DNA of 64,000 nt, from contig NW_019091407.1 of assembly GCF_001949145.1 (NCBI RefSeq), positions 378,820-442,819 on the forward strand, given 5' to 3'. Below are positions 58,823 through 64,000 of the stretch, one piece after another. Numbering within the stretch: position 1 is the first letter of the stretch; each line of letters opens with the position of its first letter. Both the position numbers and the translations under genes were made by a program. Origin of the DNA: Acanthaster planci. Taxonomy: Eukaryota > Echinodermata > Asteroidea > Valvatida > Acanthasteridae. The notes below the pieces were generated by a model that did no database searches, had not been told where the DNA came from, and saw only the letters and a program-made list of their open reading frames with translations.

Positions 58823-61800
58823 GTAGGCTGAGTGGTCTGGCCCCCCTGAGCAAAGAGGTAGAAGGACGTGTCTCGGTATATCCCCTCTCCCTCCCAGTTA
58901 ACTGCATCCGAATGGGACGGGGATGAAATTTCATGATCTATTGGTGGGACCGCTCATGTTAGAAAGTTTCACCTGTCATAACCCCCCCCCTGTCAAAAGC
59001 AATCATTCAGTTGGATTTACGAAGGCGTTATTAGTCGGGGGATTCTTCATATATTGCAGGTCGAGTTAACAATGCGAAGACGTTGGCTAAAACCGTTAAG
59101 CAATATCACTCAATTTGTTCTGACGGGTAACCATTGGCGGATGGGGGGGGGGTGATCGGGGCCACCTCCCTCCGCTTGAAGGAGCTATTTTTATTGCCGA
59201 AATTATAAGAGAAAGGCGGGTTTCTTGGAATATTTCATTTCCCGACCTTTGAAAAAAAAAACCGCTCACAAATTCAGCCCCACGCCTCACAAAGGCCATA
59301 AACATCAGCTACGAATATAACTGTCGGAATCTTTGGCCCACAACACTTTTCGACTGCGAAAATTTGAGTCTAGATACGAACTTGCGGATAAAAGTATGAA
59401 ATTATCCCTCAATGATTGGTTGGTTTGGGTTACTTCGACGAAAATGCGAGACAAGTTTCGCACAGTGTGGTTAATTGTAGTTTGTTCAAAATCATCCCCC
59501 GATGAACAACCAAACAACCAAGGTTACAGTTGAAATGAACCAAACCATTACACAAACAAAGCTTTTCACATTTTATTAATACGTTCATGTCACCGCAATA
59601 ATCATATCACAATCCGAAAGCACCACTTCCCCCACACACGTTACAAGGCCTGTTAACTCGCCTGTAGGCAATACGGCGCCAGAACTGGTTCTGTGATTTT
59701 TCGGCTGTGTCAACACACACACTGCGCCGTCCATTCATGTTTTATTCAATGTAATATAGAATTCCGGAAGTGGGAAATAATTATACGGGTGTACATAGTG
59801 GTAAAATACATGCGAGGCTTCATGAGGAAGTTACTGCTACTTGAATCAATTAACATTCAAATCGCCTACAGACCATAAAAACACTTTGTTGAGAGTCGGT
59901 TGACACGCTAAAAAGAAGGAGCAGTGAAAATGAATAGTGGAAGCAGGCATTATATATGCAAAACATCTTCTGGATGCATCAAAGAATAGGCGTAAGCGAA
60001 GACAGGCTATATCGGCTGCAGCCCATAGCTACATAGTTCAGCCGCCAAAGTCAACTGCGTGTTATTCAGGCAACAGTCCAACAAATCGCACCATGCGTTG
60101 ACTGCATGTTTCAAGTTTTCAGCGGCAAAGGGGGCATTTTTCTTCTATGCCGAATTCGTTGCATATGGCTTCTTGTCCAAAAGGAAACCGGGGGTCACTG
60201 GGTTCCCCCGATGGGATGTTACTCAGGAGGAGGTCGATTTCCCCAAGTTTCTGTCTGCAGAAACCACACAGCTTCGGGACTGTTTGTTCCCCTCAACCCA
60301 TTACGATGAATAATCGACATCTCCCCTCGAATACTTTCGTCTGATCACACTGCCTGACTTCATCCGAGAATACTTTGTTTTTAAAATTCGCGACCGTAAA
60401 TTGTTTTTATTTCCGGGCCCCACCTAAATTTTGTGCAGAGCGATAAAGGAGCTGTTCGTTTGTGGGAAGAAAGTATAAAATATGCACCTCCCTGATGATT
60501 TTACTCTCTCACTCGAAGTGTGTCACGTATAAAGAGGCCAGCAGAGTTTCATGCAAGTACAATTCCAACAGGGAAACACACTGCCTTAGAAGAAATGCAG
60601 CGTTATTTTGAAAGTAAATCTTGTGGACAAGAATGGGTAAGCGAGCGACCGAAGCTACATGTATAAGGCTTGGAGCGTCTTTCATCAAGAATTTAGTCTT
60701 GCTCATGAAGCTATAGCTTTTCCAAAAAAAGTAGTATTTATTTGTTCACCGAAAACATTCGAGGCGTTGATTTTAGTACCAGTGACAGGAACTGCTATTG
60801 CTAGTAGAAATCAAGTTCTGCTGGTCAAGACATTGACAAGATATTCGTTGACCTTTACAGTGCTACAAGTTTGTCGTACGTACCGGATGCAGCCGGTGTG
60901 TGGGTTCTAGTCACGATGACAAACAAGCTTCTGTCTTGCCGTACTAACAAGATGCTAACAATGTCGCACCCACAGTTCCACCCGCGATGCACACTTTCTT
61001 ATATCGATTCGAATCAACAATTTCCGACCTGACGAGCTCGGGGTGAGTGGTGTGACGTTTTCGCTAGTAAGCAGCAGGTTCGTGGCCGAATCACATCGTG
61101 GCAAGTGTTCGAGGGCTTTTGTCACTCAAAACCTCTCGGAAAAGGCACAAGAAATTTGCCTCTTTCACAGGTGAACTCTTGTCGTTATAGACACCTGGGC
61201 AAAAACAAGTTATTCCTTGCCAACATGACAAGCTTTGAGGGTCCCCGTGTAAAGGTTCTCAACTCCAGTCATTCAACCAAACCGCAAAGGATGCTGTATT
61301 TCTGAAAGCCCATCTTTTAACAACTTGAATACTATAATTCACGTCACAGAGTGACATTAGTTGCACAAACCTAAATTGACAATTTTTACCTCATGGCTAT
61401 TTTTATTGTTTTAAACGGCGCTTGAGCAACATCCTGAAAAGGAAAGCTTAATCAATATTAATTTCAATGGATTTCCTCAACGCAACGGAAAGGGCGGATG
61501 TACTAGTGTCTTGCTAGTTTGTCTGACAATTAAAGTACATGTAGTCAAAGTTTAAGAAATGAAACATGGAATGAAACACAACTGATCTCTGCATCTAAAT
61601 GGAATTTGTTCCGCAAACTTAACTCCACAAACTCGCCATTTCCTGGACTTCAACCTCGTTTCCGGCCGGGGCTTTTGTCTCCCAGCGATCAGTAGGCCTG
61701 AGGAAGACCCTCGTGAAGAAACTCTAAGGATTGGTTTTCAGGATAGGCCAATTCGTAAGGCCACGACCACCACGACCTCCTTAATCACTGGATGTTAAAA

Positions 61801-63015
61801 AACTGGTAACAGTGTATTTTCATCACAGATTAATAAACCTGTGACGATATTTTCTCCGAATTATGTGAGCCACTAAGAAAGCATAGATTTAATGCGCTTC
61901 CTGTCACTGATCATGGGATTTTAAAAACAGTATAAATCCAAATAACAGGCTAGGTTGTAAGACCCGGAACAAGCTTATTGGACAGACGGCAAAATACGGT
62001 TGTCATGTGGAAAATATAAACAATCAGCAGTTACATCTACTCTGTAGCACTTTCTTGGAAACAAATGGCTGACCACGTGGGATACTGAGCTTGTGAAAAA
62101 AACGTCGATATACTCTCAACGCTTGCGTGCTTAGAAGAGCTTTACAATTAGGCCCTGTAAATCGATCATACCCCTTAACGCATCCCTACACACACCGTAT
62201 GTAATTTAATTTAATGTAATTCTTTCATTGATACTTACATTTTTTACAAGCAGAGCAAACTATCATAATCTCCTTTTAAAAATCATTACTAATATTCTAC
62301 AAATATAAAAATGATATTCAAAAAGCAAGTTGTATAAAATGTTTACAAGGATTGCAAATCTCTTCAATTTGCCTTTAAGTAGGACTTTTATTTTGTAGAG
62401 TTTCTCAAAATTTAAGAAAAACTTTCCAAGCTTCGTGCGATGGCGGAATACTTGTTTGACAAAACAAAGCAATGTGAAATTTAAGTTTCGTTTTGGAGGG
62501 ATTTTGTGCTTTATTCCGAAAAAGATATGCGACTGTAGCATTCAGTTGATAATTAATTTGGCAAACATCCTGCTGAGGCCCTCCCTCTGTGAAAATGCAG
62601 CTTTTTCTCCAAATAAAATAGGTCATCAAGTATAAAAGATCTGATGTCAATGGACACAGAGTTTCGTTAATTTAACATATAAATACTTGAATGCAGAATT
62701 TGTACCACTACGCTACGCTTACAGGCCTTCGCTGCCTTTGTTTAATATGGCAACTCTTTGAGCTTTTTTTTTACAATCACATGCATTTAAATTCAAATTC
62801 TCCTATTAAATACATTACAAGGTAAATTACAAAACTGGTTTTAATCACTTACATCAATTTATACCTCTCAGCATTTAAAGGATATATACAAAGATATGTA
62901 ATCTTTCAGATAGGACTTGAAACGACACAGCTCTAGAAAAGACCAGCGAAATAAGAGTTACCGTATCAGATACACATGTAGTTTACTTTCAAATGCCACC
63001 AATTCTTAAGACTTT
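58823..63015. other. No gene recognised
   Basis: AT-rich with polypurine runs (a poly-G stretch near 59143) and short ORFs only; no clear repeats of the families described elsewhere in the window. Confidence 0.45.
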
Positions 63016-63372
63016 GTGGTAGGGTCAAACATGGGCAGCAATTGTTTGATTGATCACATCCATTCAGGTGAAAAGCATGTGGGTGAAAATGATACTTGCA
63101 GCGCACTTCACTCTTTCATAAAAAGGCGATCACATCTGTGGGAATGCTTCAAGGTATGCCTTTCTGATAAAGAATCTTTCAACCAGCACATCCGACAAAC
63201 GGCTACATTTGACAACGCTTTAAATTGTGACGTTTTTTCTTCAAAACATGAATACAAGTCAGACCATGGAAATCGCCTTTTACCTACCACGGCCTCCTTG
63301 CTGCGCTTGATGTATCTAACTATGAAAGTCAAAGTACACTTAAAAGATTTTGCTCCTCAGCACTTTGATTGA
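63016..63372 (+). pseudogene. ORF resembling decayed C2H2 zinc fingers
   Basis: A 118-codon ORF contains spaced traces of Kruppel-type fingers: HIHSGEK, then SFIKRRSHL, ECFKVC ... SFNQHIRQ, and NCDVFSSKHEYKSDHGN. Compared with the usual C-x2-C-x12-H-x3-H plan, several metal ligands are replaced (for example the second Cys after NCDV is Phe, and the His pair near KSDHGNRL is disrupted), so it should not fold as a normal finger array. It is either a zinc-finger-gene remnant whose frame happens to stay open, or a strongly diverged exon. The antisense ORF over the same bases is a shadow. Nucleic-acid binding is not implied. Confidence 0.35.
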
Positions 63373-63943
63373 ATTATCAGGCATCCTGATCAATCTTACT
63401 ACAATACGATTGTGACAGGCACACATTAAGCTATAGCCTTTATTGATGCTGAAATGCAACAGTTTAGCAACACAGCCATCTAATATATACACATTATTTT
63501 ACCGATGAATGCCTTTTCACAACTGGCTTCACTGTTAACACCAATTTGAATATCAATTTCACCAGGTAAAAACTTGGTTTACATAGCAGGCAAATTAAAT
63601 CCTTGCAAAACGCAAGAGTCGATCCTATCAGACCGAACGGCACAGGTGTAGTAAGTCATACCAGCAGCAACATAAATAAAGAATCCCTTTAAAACATACT
63701 TGGGATTGGAGCTCAGTGACAAGTGTTTGTCTGCACATTCCCCGCTTGCTCATTCAACTGATCCCAGCATCAAGTAGCTGAGCTTGCACTCCACAGCTGC
63801 AATAATCCAGCCCCGAGCAGTGCAGCGCTCCTCACAAACAACCTGGCATTCTAGTAAAACCAAGCTTTCGAAGATAAGCAAAATCATATTGCATCCTCAG
63901 TTCCGTGAATTGACAACATATTCCGCAATTTTGGACGACTAGT

Positions 63944-64000
63944 TTACTGCTGCACATCTTTGCGGAGTTTCGGAGGGCAAATCAAGATGTCCCAAATGAG
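63944..64000 (-). CDS. Possible C-terminal codons of a minus-strand gene cut by the window edge
   Basis: Reading inward from the right edge on the minus strand, 18 codons stay open and end in TAA: LIWDILICPPKLRKDVQQ. The mix of residues looks protein-like and the following 500 bases have the AT-rich look of a 3' UTR. It is too short to identify; the sequence to the right of the window would decide. Confidence 0.18.
   Translation of the reverse strand, partial: LIWDILICPPKLRKDVQQ

Overview
The window looks like nuclear DNA of an animal, most likely a marine deuterostome invertebrate (an echinoderm or hemichordate-type genome; this is inference). The reasons are spliced genes with GT-AG introns of 0.4-8.4 kb, a globin with the animal B12.2/G7.0 intron positions, a DNAJC4 orthologue, a CR1/L2-like LINE remnant and many short palindromic MITE-like elements. 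Nothing prokaryotic (operons, Shine-Dalgarno sites, CRISPR) is present. Most open reading frames in this AT-rich sequence are chance ORFs.

Layout. 1-12.2 kb: no convincing gene; a GAGTC-rich repeat block (1.8-2.1 kb), a terminal-inverted-repeat (TIR) element (4.35-5.13 kb) and a SINE-like repeat (9.5 kb). 12.67-23.34 kb, minus strand: a complete three-exon globin of 184 residues with an N-terminal acylation motif (MGCSPS), i.e. a globin-X-type membrane globin. 23.4-33.8 kb: no gene recognised but dense in non-autonomous elements: two copies of a 0.7-0.8 kb TIR family, a 248-bp MITE, and three palindromic/TIR elements packed into 30.4-32.5 kb. 33.87-40.72 kb, plus strand: a complete six-exon DNAJC4-like gene of 248 residues (J domain with HPD, one membrane segment, basic C-terminus). 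40.7-45 kb: a SINE-like copy, a TTAA-flanked MITE and a decayed LINE reverse transcriptase. 45.7-52.76 kb, plus strand: three candidate exons whose splice phases match (0, then 2) and that end in a stop codon; the encoded protein is not recognised. 53.3-55.0 kb: a ~1 kb foldback element and a GGTGTTA-rich MITE. 55-64 kb: repeats, one C2-domain-like candidate exon (58.66-58.82 kb), an ORF resembling decayed C2H2 zinc fingers (63.0-63.4 kb), and possibly the last codons of a minus-strand gene at the right edge.

The genes do not form a pathway. The globin probably acts in haem-based redox or NO chemistry at a membrane; the DNAJC4 protein is an Hsp70 co-chaperone anchored in a membrane, perhaps mitochondrial. 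The items most worth follow-up are the acylated globin, the unidentified three-exon gene, and the unusual crowding of foldback and TIR elements.
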